Notes: generated by a model from the sequence alone, not told the origin. 36,494 nt of DNA from Paracoccaceae bacterium (GCA_009920775.1 RFZI01000007.1:1-36494); one strand, 5' to 3'. Shown: positions 1 to 9,257, counted from the stretch's first letter. Translations and numbers: made by a program.

Positions 1-45
1 AGGTAGTGACGGGCCGACCCGATTGCTGCGGAAAAGGGGCAGGCC

Positions 46-912
46 ATGAGCGTGCAGGATCACTCCAACCCCAAGACCCTCGTATCGACCGCTTGGCTCG
101 AGGCGCATCTGCGCGACCCCGACCTGCGGATCCTCGATGCTTCGTGGTATCTGCCGACCGAGAACCGCGATCCCAAGGCCGAGTATCTCGACCGCCACAT
201 CCCCGGCGCGCGGTTCTTCGATATCGACGAGATTTCCGATCTGCGGTCGGACCTGCCGCATATGGTCCCGCCGGTGGAAAAATTCATGAGCCGGATGCGG
301 GCGATGGGCGTGGGCGACGGGCATCAGGTCGTCGTCTATGACGGCTCGGGGCTTTTCTCCGCCGCCCGCGTCTGGTGGCTTTTCCGGCTGATGGGCAAGT
401 CTGACATCGCGGTGCTCGATGGCGGTCTGCCCAAGTGGCTGGCCGAAGGGCGGCCGGTGAACGACGACGATCCGATCATCCGCGACCGGCACATGACCGT
501 GACCCGCCAGAACCAGATGGTGAAGGACGTCACCCAAGTGGCCCGCGCCTCCAAGCTCGGAGATTTCGAGATCATCGACGCCCGCGCCCCCGCCCGTTTC
601 CGCGGCGAAGCGCCCGAGCCTCGGGCCGGTTTGCGCTCGGGCCATATCCCCGGCTCGCGCAATGTCTTTTTCAAAGACCTTCTGAAAGCCGACGGCACGA
701 TGAAAGATGCCGCTGGCATCCGCGCGGCCTTTGAAGCCTCTGGGGTCGATCTGAACAAACCCGCGATCTGCACCTGCGGTTCGGGCGTAACGGCTTCGGT
801 CCTTGCGCTTGGCCTCGAGGTGATCGGCAAGCGCGATCACTCTGTCTATGACGGCTCATGGTCCGAATGGGGCATGTATGCCGACCTTCCTATCGCAACC
901 GGAGAAGCCTGA
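46..912 (+). CDS. sseA: 3-mercaptopyruvate / thiosulfate sulfurtransferase (two rhodanese domains)
   Basis: 288 aa ORF; rhodanese motifs HIPGARFFDID and HIPGSRNVFF; active-site loop CGSGVTA near the C-terminus. Confidence 0.93.
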   Translation: MSVQDHSNPKTLVSTAWLEAHLRDPDLRILDASWYLPTENRDPKAEYLDRHIPGARFFDIDEISDLRSDLPHMVPPVEKFMSRMRAMGVGDGHQVVVYDGSGLFSAARVWWLFRLMGKSDIAVLDGGLPKWLAEGRPVNDDDPIIRDRHMTVTRQNQMVKDVTQVARASKLGDFEIIDARAPARFRGEAPEPRAGLRSGHIPGSRNVFFKDLLKADGTMKDAAGIRAAFEASGVDLNKPAICTCGSGVTASVLALGLEVIGKRDHSVYDGSWSEWGMYADLPIATGEA

Positions 913-2096
913 TGCTCGAGCATCTCAAACCCCAACCCGCCGACAAGATCCTGATGCTCATGCAAACCTTCCGCGAGGATCCGCGGACCGACAAGATCGA
1001 CCTCGGGGTGGGTGTCTACAAAGACCCGACCGGCCTGACGCCGGTGATGCGCGCGGTGAAGGCCGCCGAGAAGAAGATCTGGGAAAGCCAGAACACCAAG
1101 GCCTATGTCGGCCTTGCGGGCGATCCGGCCTTTCTTGATGCGATGATCGGTCTTGTCCTTGATGGCGCTGTGGCCCGCGAGCGCATCGGCGCAGTGGCGA
1201 CCCCCGGCGGCACCGGCGCGATCCGTCAGGCGCTTGAGTTGATCCGTCTGGCCTCGCCCGAGGCTACGGTGTGGCTCTCGAACCCGACTTGGCCCAACCA
1301 CAACTCGATCATCAAGTATCTCGGCATGAAGATGGCCGACTACCGCTATTTCGACGAGGCGACCCGTGGCGTCGATTTCGCGGGCATGGTCGCCGATCTT
1401 CAGGGCCTCAAGGCGGGTGACGTCGTGCTGCTGCACGGCTGCTGCCACAACCCGACCGGTGCCAACCTCGACGCTGCGCAGTGGGGCGAGGTGATTGCCC
1501 TTCTCAAGGCCAAGGGTGCGGTGCCGCTTGTCGACATCGCCTATCAGGGCTTTGGCGACGGCTTGGCCGAAGACGGCGCCGCGACCCGCTTGGTCGCCGC
1601 AGGCATGGACGAATGCCTGATCGCGGCCTCCTGCTCGAAGAATTTCGGCATCTACCGCGAGCGCACCGGCATCCTGATGGCCGTGGCCCGCGATGACGCG
1701 CAGGCCAAGCTGGCGCAGGCCAACCTCGCCTTCCTCAACCGGCAAAACTATTCCTTCCCGCCCGACCACGGCGCGCGGATCGTCTCGACGATCCTTGGCG
1801 ATGCGGCGCTGCGGGCCGATTGGGAGGCGGAGCTCGAAGAGATCCGCAACACGATGCTCGGCCTGCGCCGCCAGTTGGCCGACGAACTGCGCCGCCTGTC
1901 GAACTCGGACCGGTTTGATTTCATCGCCCATCACCGGGGCATGTTCAGCCGGATCGGCACCACGCCCGAAAAGGTCGAGAAGATGCGGGCAGATAGCGGC
2001 ATCTACATGGTCTCCGATAGCCGGATGAACATCGCGGGACTGAACGCGCAGACCATCCCGATCCTCGCCAAGGCGATCATCGACGCAGGCGTTTAA
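912..2096 (+). CDS. Aromatic amino acid / aspartate aminotransferase (class I, PLP)
   Basis: Starts MLEHLKPQPADKILMLMQTFREDPR; GVGVYKD, NPTWPNH, CCHNPTGANL and SCSKNFGIYRERTG motifs. The 912 start is preferred over 858 because it overlaps the sseA stop (TGATG). Confidence 0.92.
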   Translation: MLEHLKPQPADKILMLMQTFREDPRTDKIDLGVGVYKDPTGLTPVMRAVKAAEKKIWESQNTKAYVGLAGDPAFLDAMIGLVLDGAVARERIGAVATPGGTGAIRQALELIRLASPEATVWLSNPTWPNHNSIIKYLGMKMADYRYFDEATRGVDFAGMVADLQGLKAGDVVLLHGCCHNPTGANLDAAQWGEVIALLKAKGAVPLVDIAYQGFGDGLAEDGAATRLVAAGMDECLIAASCSKNFGIYRERTGILMAVARDDAQAKLAQANLAFLNRQNYSFPPDHGARIVSTILGDAALRADWEAELEEIRNTMLGLRRQLADELRRLSNSDRFDFIAHHRGMFSRIGTTPEKVEKMRADSGIYMVSDSRMNIAGLNAQTIPILAKAIIDAGV

Positions 2097-2108
2097 GGCA
2101 AATCCAAA

Positions 2109-2126
2109 GGCCCGCTTCGGCGGGTC
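2109..2126 (+). terminator. GC hairpin after the aminotransferase gene
   Basis: GGCCCGC-TTCG-GCGGGTC stem-loop; only a weak T-rich tail. Confidence 0.5.
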
Positions 2127-2168
2127 TTGACTTATCTGATATTTCCATTATTCTAGATATATGGATAA
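2127..2168 (+). promoter_or_regulatory. Putative arsR promoter/operator
   Basis: TTGACT (2127-2132), 16 nt spacer, TATTCT (2149-2154); AT-rich; outer dyad TTATC (2132-2136) / GATAA (2164-2168). Confidence 0.45.
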
Positions 2169-2502
2169 GAAACTCACCCTCGCCGCACTCGCCGCCCTTG
2201 GCCAAGAAACCCGGCTCGATATCTTTCGCCTTCTGGTCCGCGCCGGGCCGGACGGCCTTGCCGCCGGAGAGATCGCCGAAGAGCTGGGTGTTCTTCAGAA
2301 CACGCTCTCGGCCAATCTCTCGGTGCTTCTGCGGGCCGGCATGGTCCGCAACCGCCGCGAGGGGCGTTCGATCCGCTATTTCGCCGATATGGACGGCATG
2401 GCCGGCCTGTTGGCCTATCTGATGGAAGATTGCTGCGACGGGGCCCCCTCGCGCTGCAATCCCGCAATTGAAGAGGTGACGGGCTGCTGCCCGTCAGGAT
2501 GA
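2161..2502 (+). CDS. arsR: ArsR-family metalloregulatory HTH repressor
   Basis: 113 aa; [63 protein letters not shown] winged helix; C-terminal CC-x6-C and CC. Confidence 0.88.
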   Translation: MDKKLTLAALAALGQETRLDIFRLLVRAGPDGLAAGEIAEELGVLQNTLSANLSVLLRAGMVRNRREGRSIRYFADMDGMAGLLAYLMEDCCDGAPSRCNPAIEEVTGCCPSG

Positions 2503-2503
2503 T

Positions 2504-3217
2504 ATGTTTGACACACCCAATATCGTTGACGACCTGTTTCGGCCGGTCGATGGATCAAAGTTGACCACAACCGAAAGGCGGTCGGACCCTCCGCGCTTTC
2601 TGCTGCTCTACGGCTCGCTGCGCGACCGCTCCTACAGCCGCCTCGTGGCCGAAGAGGCGGCACGCCTCCTGCGCCGGTATGGCGCCGAGGCGAGGTTCTT
2701 TAATCCCGAAGGGCTACCTCTCCCCGATGAGACGAGCGCGGGCCACCCCAAGGTCGTCGAGCTGCGCGAGCTGGTCGCCTGGTGCGATGGCATGGTCTGG
2801 TCTTCGCCGGAACGCCACGGCGCCATGACCTCGGTGATGAAGGCGCAGATCGACTGGATTCCGCTCTCGGTCGGCTCGGTCCGACCGACCCAAGGCAAAA
2901 CCCTTGCCGTGATGCAGGTGAGCGGCGGCTCGCAGAGCTTCAACACGGTCAACCAACTTAGGGTTCTGGGGCGCTGGATGGGGCTTCTGACCATCCCCAA
3001 CCAATCCTCGGTGCCGAAGGCCCATCAACAGTTCGAGGCGAATGGCCGGATGAAGCCATCGCCCTATTACGACCGGATCGCCGATGTGATCGAAGAGCTT
3101 GTGAAATTCACGGTTCTAACCCGAGACATCCGGGATCACCTGGTCGACCGCTATTCCGAGCGCAAGGAAAGCGGCGAAGCGATGATCGCCCGCGTGAGCG
3201 CCAGCGTTCCTGCGTGA
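2504..3217 (+). CDS. arsH: Arsenical resistance protein ArsH (NADPH-dependent FMN reductase family)
   Basis: 237 aa; [70 protein letters not shown]. Confidence 0.93.
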   Translation: MFDTPNIVDDLFRPVDGSKLTTTERRSDPPRFLLLYGSLRDRSYSRLVAEEAARLLRRYGAEARFFNPEGLPLPDETSAGHPKVVELRELVAWCDGMVWSSPERHGAMTSVMKAQIDWIPLSVGSVRPTQGKTLAVMQVSGGSQSFNTVNQLRVLGRWMGLLTIPNQSSVPKAHQQFEANGRMKPSPYYDRIADVIEELVKFTVLTRDIRDHLVDRYSERKESGEAMIARVSASVPA

Positions 3218-3228
3218 CGCATGAAAAA

Positions 3229-3250
3229 TGGGGCGCATTTCCGCGCCCCA
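3229..3250 (-). terminator. Intrinsic terminator of glnK-amtB
   Basis: TGGGGCGC-6nt-GCGCCCCA stem followed by TTTTT on the minus strand (aaaaa at 3224-3228 on plus). Confidence 0.8.
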
Positions 3251-3284
3251 GTCTCGCTTTGTCCTCAGGGAAGGGTCTTTGGAC

Positions 3285-4610
3285 TTAGCTGTGGTAGGCC
3301 TGCTCGCCGTGCGAGCTGAGGTCGAGGCCACGGCGTTCATCGTCGCTTTCAACACGCAGGCCGGTGATGGCCTTGGTGATGTAGAGAAGAACCGCCGAGG
3401 CCACGCCGCACCAGACGATAGTGATGGCAACGGCTTCGATCTGGATCCATGTCTGCGAGGCGATCGAATAATCGTCACCGCCGATGCCACCAAGGGCGGG
3501 GGCGGTGAAGATACCGGTACCGATTGCACCGATGATGCCGCCGATGCCGTGGATGCCAAAGACGTCGAGGCTGTCGTCATAGCCGAACTTGTTCTTCACC
3601 ACCGCGACGAAGAAGTAGCTGACGACCGAGGCGACCGCGCCGAGGGCGATGGCGCCGACCGGTCCGATCAGGCCAGCGGCAGGCGTGACGGCGACAAGGC
3701 CAGTCACGAGGCCAGAGGCAGCGCCAAGCATCGAGGCCTTGCCGCGGGTCAGCGCTTCGACGGCAGCCCAGGCGAGGATCGCACCGGCGGTGGCCGTGAA
3801 GGTGTTGATCATGGCAAGCGCCGCGCCACCGTTGGCTTCGAGGTTGGAACCCGCGTTGAAGCCGAACCAGCCGACCCAGAGGATGCCCGCGCCGACGAGC
3901 GTCAGGGTCATCGAGTGCGGGGCCATCATGTCTTTGCCGAGACCAAGACGCGGGCCGACGATGATCGAGGCGACAAGCGCTGCGATACCGGCATTGATGT
4001 GGACAACCGTGCCGCCGGCAAAATCAAGCGCGCCCATGTTGAAGAGCAGGCCGTTGGCATCCCAGACCATGTGGGCGATCGGGAAGTAAACGACCGTGAC
4101 CCACATCGCGGTGAAGAGAAGCACCGCCGAGAATTTGATCCGCTCGGCAAAGGCGCCGACGATCAGGGCCGGCGTGATGGCCGCGAAGGTCATCTGGAAG
4201 GCGATGAAGACGAACTCGGGGATCACATAACCCTCCGAGAAGGTCGCTGCCATGCTGTCAGCCGTGACGCCGGCAAGAAAGAGCTTGGCTGTGCCACCCC
4301 AGAACGGGCCCTCGCCGCCGCCGAAAGCGAACGAATAGCCGTAGACCACCCAGATCACCATCACCATCGCGGTGATCATCGTGACCTGCATGAGAACCGA
4401 GAGCATATTCTTTGCTCGGACGAGCCCGCCGTAAAAGAGCGCCAGACCCGGCAAAATCATGAAAAGGACCAAAATGGTCGAGACGAGCATCCAGCTCACA
4501 TCGCCCTTGTCCATGACCGGCCCGGCGTCCTGCGCCATGGCCGGAGCCGCCATCAGGGCGGCAAGTCCGGCCGCGCCGGAGATTTTAAACTTGTTCAACA
4601 TCTTTCCCAT
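3285..4610 (-). CDS. amtB: Ammonium transporter
   Basis: Signal-like N-terminus MGKMLNKFKISGAAGLAALMAAPAMA; Amt motifs GLALFYGGLVRAKN, DFAGGTVVHINAG, DVFGIHGIGGIIGAIGTGIF. Confidence 0.95.
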   Translation of the reverse strand: MGKMLNKFKISGAAGLAALMAAPAMAQDAGPVMDKGDVSWMLVSTILVLFMILPGLALFYGGLVRAKNMLSVLMQVTMITAMVMVIWVVYGYSFAFGGGEGPFWGGTAKLFLAGVTADSMAATFSEGYVIPEFVFIAFQMTFAAITPALIVGAFAERIKFSAVLLFTAMWVTVVYFPIAHMVWDANGLLFNMGALDFAGGTVVHINAGIAALVASIIVGPRLGLGKDMMAPHSMTLTLVGAGILWVGWFGFNAGSNLEANGGAALAMINTFTATAGAILAWAAVEALTRGKASMLGAASGLVTGLVAVTPAAGLIGPVGAIALGAVASVVSYFFVAVVKNKFGYDDSLDVFGIHGIGGIIGAIGTGIFTAPALGGIGGDDYSIASQTWIQIEAVAITIVWCGVASAVLLYITKAITGLRVESDDERRGLDLSSHGEQAYHS

Positions 4611-4627
4611 TTCCCTCTCGCGCGCAC

Positions 4628-4966
4628 TCACAGCGCGTCCTCGTTGGTTTCGCCGGTCCGGACCCGCAGCGCGGATTCGAGATCGAGAACAAAGATCTTG
4701 CCGTCGCCGATCTTGTCCGTCTTGGCGGTCTTGGCGATCACCGAGACAACCTCGTCGGCGAGGCTGTCGGGCACCGCGATCTCGAGCTTGACCTTCGGCA
4801 CGAAGTTCACGGCGTATTCCGCGCCGCGATAGATTTCGGTGTGGCCCGACTGAGAGCCGAAGCCTTTGATTTCTGTCACCATCATCCCGCGCACGCCCGT
4901 GGCGGTAACGGCTTCACGCACCTCCTCGAGCTTGAACGGTTTGATTGTCGCAATGATAAGTTTCAC
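4628..4966 (-). CDS. glnK: P-II family nitrogen regulatory protein
   Basis: 112 aa; MKLIIATIKPFKLEEVREAV, T-loop GHTEIYRGAEYAVNFVPK; directly upstream of amtB. Confidence 0.95.
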   Translation of the reverse strand: MKLIIATIKPFKLEEVREAVTATGVRGMMVTEIKGFGSQSGHTEIYRGAEYAVNFVPKVKLEIAVPDSLADEVVSVIAKTAKTDKIGDGKIFVLDLESALRVRTGETNEDAL

Positions 4967-5252
4967 GCTGTTCCCCTTGTCCGTGGTCGTTTCTGCGGCC
5001 GGAGTGGTTGGCCGTTCGCAAGCCCATGAGGGCCGCGGCCCGGAGAAGGCTCAAGAAAATGCTGCAGGTGCGAAGAGAGGAAATCCGAAGATTTCGCACA
5101 TTTTTTGCACTTTGACGCCGCCCTGCCCAAATTTGGGGCAGAACAAAAAGCCGCCGACGCCGACTCATCCCGCTCAACATTCGTTACGGATGGGTCTATG
5201 GTCCCGCCAAACAACGGGCCGGCAGACAGGCAAAGACGGGCGCAGACAGGCA

Positions 5253-7281
5253 ATGAGTGGTTCAGACAGAAAGAGACCGCCACTGGTGGCCGACAAGCGC
5301 TATGCCGAAACAGCGCCCAAACCCAAGCCCAAGGCCAAGCCGCGAAAACCCAAGGCTCGCCCGAGGAAGAAACCCGTTCGCCGCGGGCCCCTTGGCTGGC
5401 TTGCCGCCGCGGTGCGGGGCATCCTCCGGTGGATCCTGCGCCTTGTCTGGGGCATCGGCTGGCGTGTTGGCGTTATCGCCGCCCTGCTGATCGGCGCCGC
5501 TTCGGTCTATCGGGCGGCAACATTGCCGCCGGCGAGCGATCTGGTCGATGGGCGCGCCCGCGGGTCTGTCACCATGCTTGACCGCAACGACGAGGTCTTT
5601 GCCTGGCGCGGCGACCAGTTTGGCGGCGTCATCACTGCCGACCTCGTATCGCCACACCTCAGGAACGCGGTGATCGCGACCGAGGACAAGCGCTTCTATA
5701 GCCACTTCGGCGTGAGCCCCCGTGGCATCGCGGGCGCGATCCGCATCAACCTTGCCGAAGGGCGCGGACCCTTGTCGGGCAACGGCGGTTCGACCATCAC
5801 CCAGCAGACGGCCAAACTTCTTTGCCTCGGCAAGCCCTTCGATCCCGAGGTCTGGAAGGACGAGGCCGCCTATGAGGCCGACTGCCGTCGCACGACGCTT
5901 TGGCGCAAGGTCGAGGAAGCGATCTATGCCATGGGCATGGAGATCGCCTATACCAAGGACGAGATCCTCACCCTCTATCTCAACCGCGCCTACCTTGGCG
6001 CCGGCACCCGCGGCTTCGAGGCCGCGGCCCAGCAATGTGGTGATCGGGCTGATGGAAGCCCAAGGCTATCTCACGCCCATCGAAGCGACACTGGCACGAA
6101 CTTCGCCCGCCGAGCTTTCCGCCGCCGCCGAGCAACGGGCGGGCGGCTATTTTGCCGATTGGCTGATGGAGATCACCCCCGACTATTTCGCCAAGACCAC
6201 GACCGAAGACGTGATCTATCGCACCACGCTCGATCCGCGCATCCAGACGGCGGCGGAAGAGGCGCTGGCCTATATCTTTGAGGAGAAGGTCAAGGAAGGA
6301 TCCGAGGCGCAGGCGGCGATTGTTGTCATGTCGGCCGATGGTGCCGTGCGGGCGATGGTCGGCGGGCGCAATACCAACATCGCGGGCGCCTTCAACCGCG
6401 CGACCCAAGCCTCGCGTCAGACAGGTTCGCTTTTCAAGCCGTTCATCTATGCCGCCGCCCTCGAGCTCGGCCATTCGCCGCTCGAGATGGTCGACGACAG
6501 CCCCCTTTGCATGACCATCCCCGGATCAGGCGAGTGGTGCCCCAAGAACTATGACGGCGAGTTCAAAGGCGAGATCCCCTTCGTTCAAGCCCTGCGCGAG
6601 AGCCGCAACATTCCGGCGATCAAGGTTTCCGAGATGGTCGGCCGCGACAATGTTCGGGCAGTGGCGAGCGGCTTTGGTGTGGCCAGCGATCTGGCCGATG
6701 GCCCCGCGCTGGCGCTGGGCGTCTCTGAGTCGACGCTCGTTGACATGGTCGGCGCCTATGCCGGCATCCTTAACGGTGGTTCAGCCGTGGCGCCCTATGG
6801 CCTCGTCGAGCTACGCCTTCAGGGCGACGACATTCCGCTCATGGGCATGGGTGGCGGCATCGGCGAGCGGGTGGTTCAAGAGGCCGCCGCACGGCAACTG
6901 ACATGGATGATGACCCAAGTGGTCGAGCAAGGCACTGGCGTGCGCGCCCGCATCCCCGGTTGGCAGATCGCCGGCAAGTCGGGCACGACGCAGGCCTCGC
7001 GCGATGCATGGTTCATCGGCTTTACCGGCGATTATGTGACCGGCGTCTGGATGGGCTATGACAACAACACGCCGCTCTCAGGCGTGACCGGCGGCGGGCT
7101 TCCAGCCGAGATCTGGCACGAAACGATGGTGCGGGTGCTCGACGGGATGACGCCCGTTCCCCTGCCGATGGACGAGCCGATCGAACCCGGACCGATCCTG
7201 TTTGGGCCGCAACCCGGCGGCGCCACTAACGGCAATTTCCTGATTGACCTCTTGAACTCGATCCTCGGCGGCGGAAACTAG
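5253..7281 (+). pseudogene. mrcA: Class A penicillin-binding protein (PBP1A-like), disrupted by an internal deletion with frameshift near 6031-6036
   Basis: First frame: ATEDKRFYSHFG, GNGGSTITQQTAKLL, LYLNRAYLGAGTRGFEAAAQQ. The other frame resumes at NVVIGLMEAQGYLT and contains SRQTGSLFKPF and AGKSGTT. The expected RYFGK...AAMLAGL...P region is absent. Confidence 0.88.
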
Positions 7282-7284
7282 CGC

Positions 7285-7650
7285 CTATTCCTCGGGGTCG
7301 GGGCAGCGGGAATAGCGGAAGACGTAGCCGTTCCAAATGACGAAGATGCTGCCGTCGCCGGGGCCGTCCATGATCATCGCCCGCTCCGCCCAGACATCGC
7401 CGCCGCCCGAACACTCCATGGTGTAGAGCGTGGCGTCCATATCGACCACGTTGACCGGGCGCGCCATCAGGCATTGCATCCCGACACCATAGAAGATGCC
7501 ATCGTCAATCTTGATCGCGGCGCCATCGACACCGACGAGCCCGCATTCCGAATTGGCCGCCTGCCGATAAGTGCCGTCATAGGGCGTCGCCCCTGCCGCA
7601 AGGGGCAGTAGGGCAAGGATAAAGGCCGAAGCCTTCAGAGCATGGGTCAT
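7285..7650 (-). CDS. Small predicted secreted protein of unknown function (four Cys)
   Basis: 121 aa; signal peptide MTHALKASAFILALLPLAAGA; ATGA overlap with upstream mlaC. Confidence 0.7.
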   Translation of the reverse strand: MTHALKASAFILALLPLAAGATPYDGTYRQAANSECGLVGVDGAAIKIDDGIFYGVGMQCLMARPVNVVDMDATLYTMECSGGGDVWAERAMIMDGPGDGSIFVIWNGYVFRYSRCPDPEE

Positions 7651-8237
7651 AGCGCGCGCAGGTCGGTGATCAGACGGTCGAGGTCGCCGCGACGCTGGTC
7701 GAGCATGGCGCCGATCTCGGTCCGCTCCGACAGCAGCATGTCGATCCCTTCAATGATGATATTGAAGAAAAGCGCTTTGCCCGAGGCGTCTGAGACATGG
7801 AAATCCACCCGGAACGGCGCTTGGCCCCGCAGGTTGGCCATGGTCTCGACCTGAACGCCGCGCGGGATCGCGCTCTCGCCCTGAACGTCGATCCGACCGC
7901 CGATGAATTCCCGGAAGCGGCGGCCATACTTGGCCGAGATATAGGTGCGGAATGCCTCGGTGAAGGCCTTCATCTGCGCCGCCGATGCGCTGCGGGCATC
8001 CGCGCCCAGCGCATAGCGGGCCATGATCGGCACATCCGCATAGCGATCGAAAATGCCTTCGAAATCCTTGATCATCTCGGCTTCGGACTTGCCGCTGGCG
8101 ATGACCGCATTGATATCGGCCACCAGAAGATCGACGAGCGAGCGCGCCTCGGAGCCGCTCAATGCCCATGCCGCGCCCGGAAGGCAGGCGGCACCCGTGA
8201 GAAGAAGAAACGATCTGCGGCGGATCGCGGGGGTCAT
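7647..8237 (-). CDS. mlaC: MlaC/Ttg2D-family phospholipid-binding protein
   Basis: 196 aa; RRRSFLLLTGAACLPGAAWA signal; YALGADARSASAAQMKAFTEAFRTYISAKYGRRF; adjacent to mlaA. Confidence 0.85.
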   Translation of the reverse strand: MTPAIRRRSFLLLTGAACLPGAAWALSGSEARSLVDLLVADINAVIASGKSEAEMIKDFEGIFDRYADVPIMARYALGADARSASAAQMKAFTEAFRTYISAKYGRRFREFIGGRIDVQGESAIPRGVQVETMANLRGQAPFRVDFHVSDASGKALFFNIIIEGIDMLLSERTEIGAMLDQRRGDLDRLITDLRAL

Positions 8238-9032
8238 CTAGAAGTCCTCATAGGGGTCGACAAAGTCGCCATAGGGATCGGCATAAGGGTCGGCATAGGG
8301 ATCTGCGCCGCCCTCCATATAGGAGCTATCCACAGACACTCCAAGATCGAACCGGCGGTTCTGCAGGTAGAGAAGCCGCGCCTGTGCGTAGGGATCGGCG
8401 CTTTCGTAAAGGAGCGAATCTACTGTCGAGCCAAAGCGCCCGCGGCTGATGACTTTCTTGCCGACAAACGCATAGGGCTGCGTTTCCTGCGCCTCGACAG
8501 GGACGAGGAATTGCAACGGATCGAAAGCGAAATCTACAAGCAGGCCCGCAGTATCCCGCTCGGTCGATGGGCCTAGAAACGGCAACACGATATAGGCGCC
8601 TTCCGGCACACCCCAGACGGCCAGAGTCTGGCCGAAATCGGTTGTCTTTTCATAAACGCCGGCCTCATCTGCCGGGTCGAAAAGCCCGCCAAGTCCGATC
8701 GTAGTGTTCAAGACAAAGCGGAACGTGTTGGAAATCGCACCTTCCAGATCGCCCTGCAAAAGACCATTCACCACCATTCCCGGCAGTGCCAAGTTGTCCG
8801 CAAACTCCACAACGCGGTCGGTCAGGGCATCCGGCAAGGCTTCGGTCACCTCTGAGGCAGGCCGCAGAAGCGCCTTGTCAAGCCCCGTATTGAAATCGTG
8901 AACCCTCCGGTTCGCGCCCTCATAGGGATCGTTGATTAGCGTGCCGTCCGGCGCGGCAGAGCAGCCCGCAAGCGTGGCCGCCAAAAAGACGAGGGGCAGA
9001 ATCTGGCTGCGCTTGTACATGGTTCTCGCCAA
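8238..9032 (-). CDS. mlaA: MlaA/VacJ-family outer-membrane lipoprotein
   Basis: Lipobox LAGC; NDPYEGANRRVHDFNTGLDKALLRP; VVNGLLQGDLEGAISNTFRFVLNTTIGLGGLFDPA; TDFGQTLAVWGVPEGAYIVLPFLGPST. Confidence 0.93.
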   Translation of the reverse strand: MARTMYKRSQILPLVFLAATLAGCSAAPDGTLINDPYEGANRRVHDFNTGLDKALLRPASEVTEALPDALTDRVVEFADNLALPGMVVNGLLQGDLEGAISNTFRFVLNTTIGLGGLFDPADEAGVYEKTTDFGQTLAVWGVPEGAYIVLPFLGPSTERDTAGLLVDFAFDPLQFLVPVEAQETQPYAFVGKKVISRGRFGSTVDSLLYESADPYAQARLLYLQNRRFDLGVSVDSSYMEGGADPYADPYADPYGDFVDPYEDF

Positions 9033-9257
9033 TCACTGCTCAGTTGGCACCTTTGCCGACCACATAGCCCCTTGCCCGGCAAAAGTCACAAGGTAACACA
9101 TCGGGATTTCCCCGGCGTGGCGCACAGGATACATCCCTCGCCCAACTGTGACACGCCCCCGCGCCCACCACAACGAAAGCTTTCTCAAGATTCGCGACAA
9201 GTCTGTTCCATAGCCGCGGCCGGCAGACTAGTTTCGTGGAAATACAAGGAGACACAC

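Noticed and set aside
846-1934. 362-aa minus-strand ORF antisense to the aminotransferase
   Set aside because: Codon-bias shadow ORF; the plus strand has a clear class I aminotransferase.
3228-4832. 534-aa plus-strand ORF antisense to amtB/glnK
   Set aside because: Highly charged shadow translation (RDDEEVADDRGDRAEGD...). Both real genes are on the minus strand with strong motifs.
5060-5110. NtrC binding site upstream of glnK
   Set aside because: GTGC/GCAC half-sites are present but oriented opposite to the enteric TGCAC-N-GTGCA consensus, and I saw no GG-N10-GC sigma54 element. Kept only as an unassigned repeat.
5990-6080. Programmed frameshifting or translational bypass in the PBP gene
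   Set aside because: Conserved sequence is missing, not merely out of frame, so recoding cannot restore the protein. No slippery heptamer was seen at the junction.
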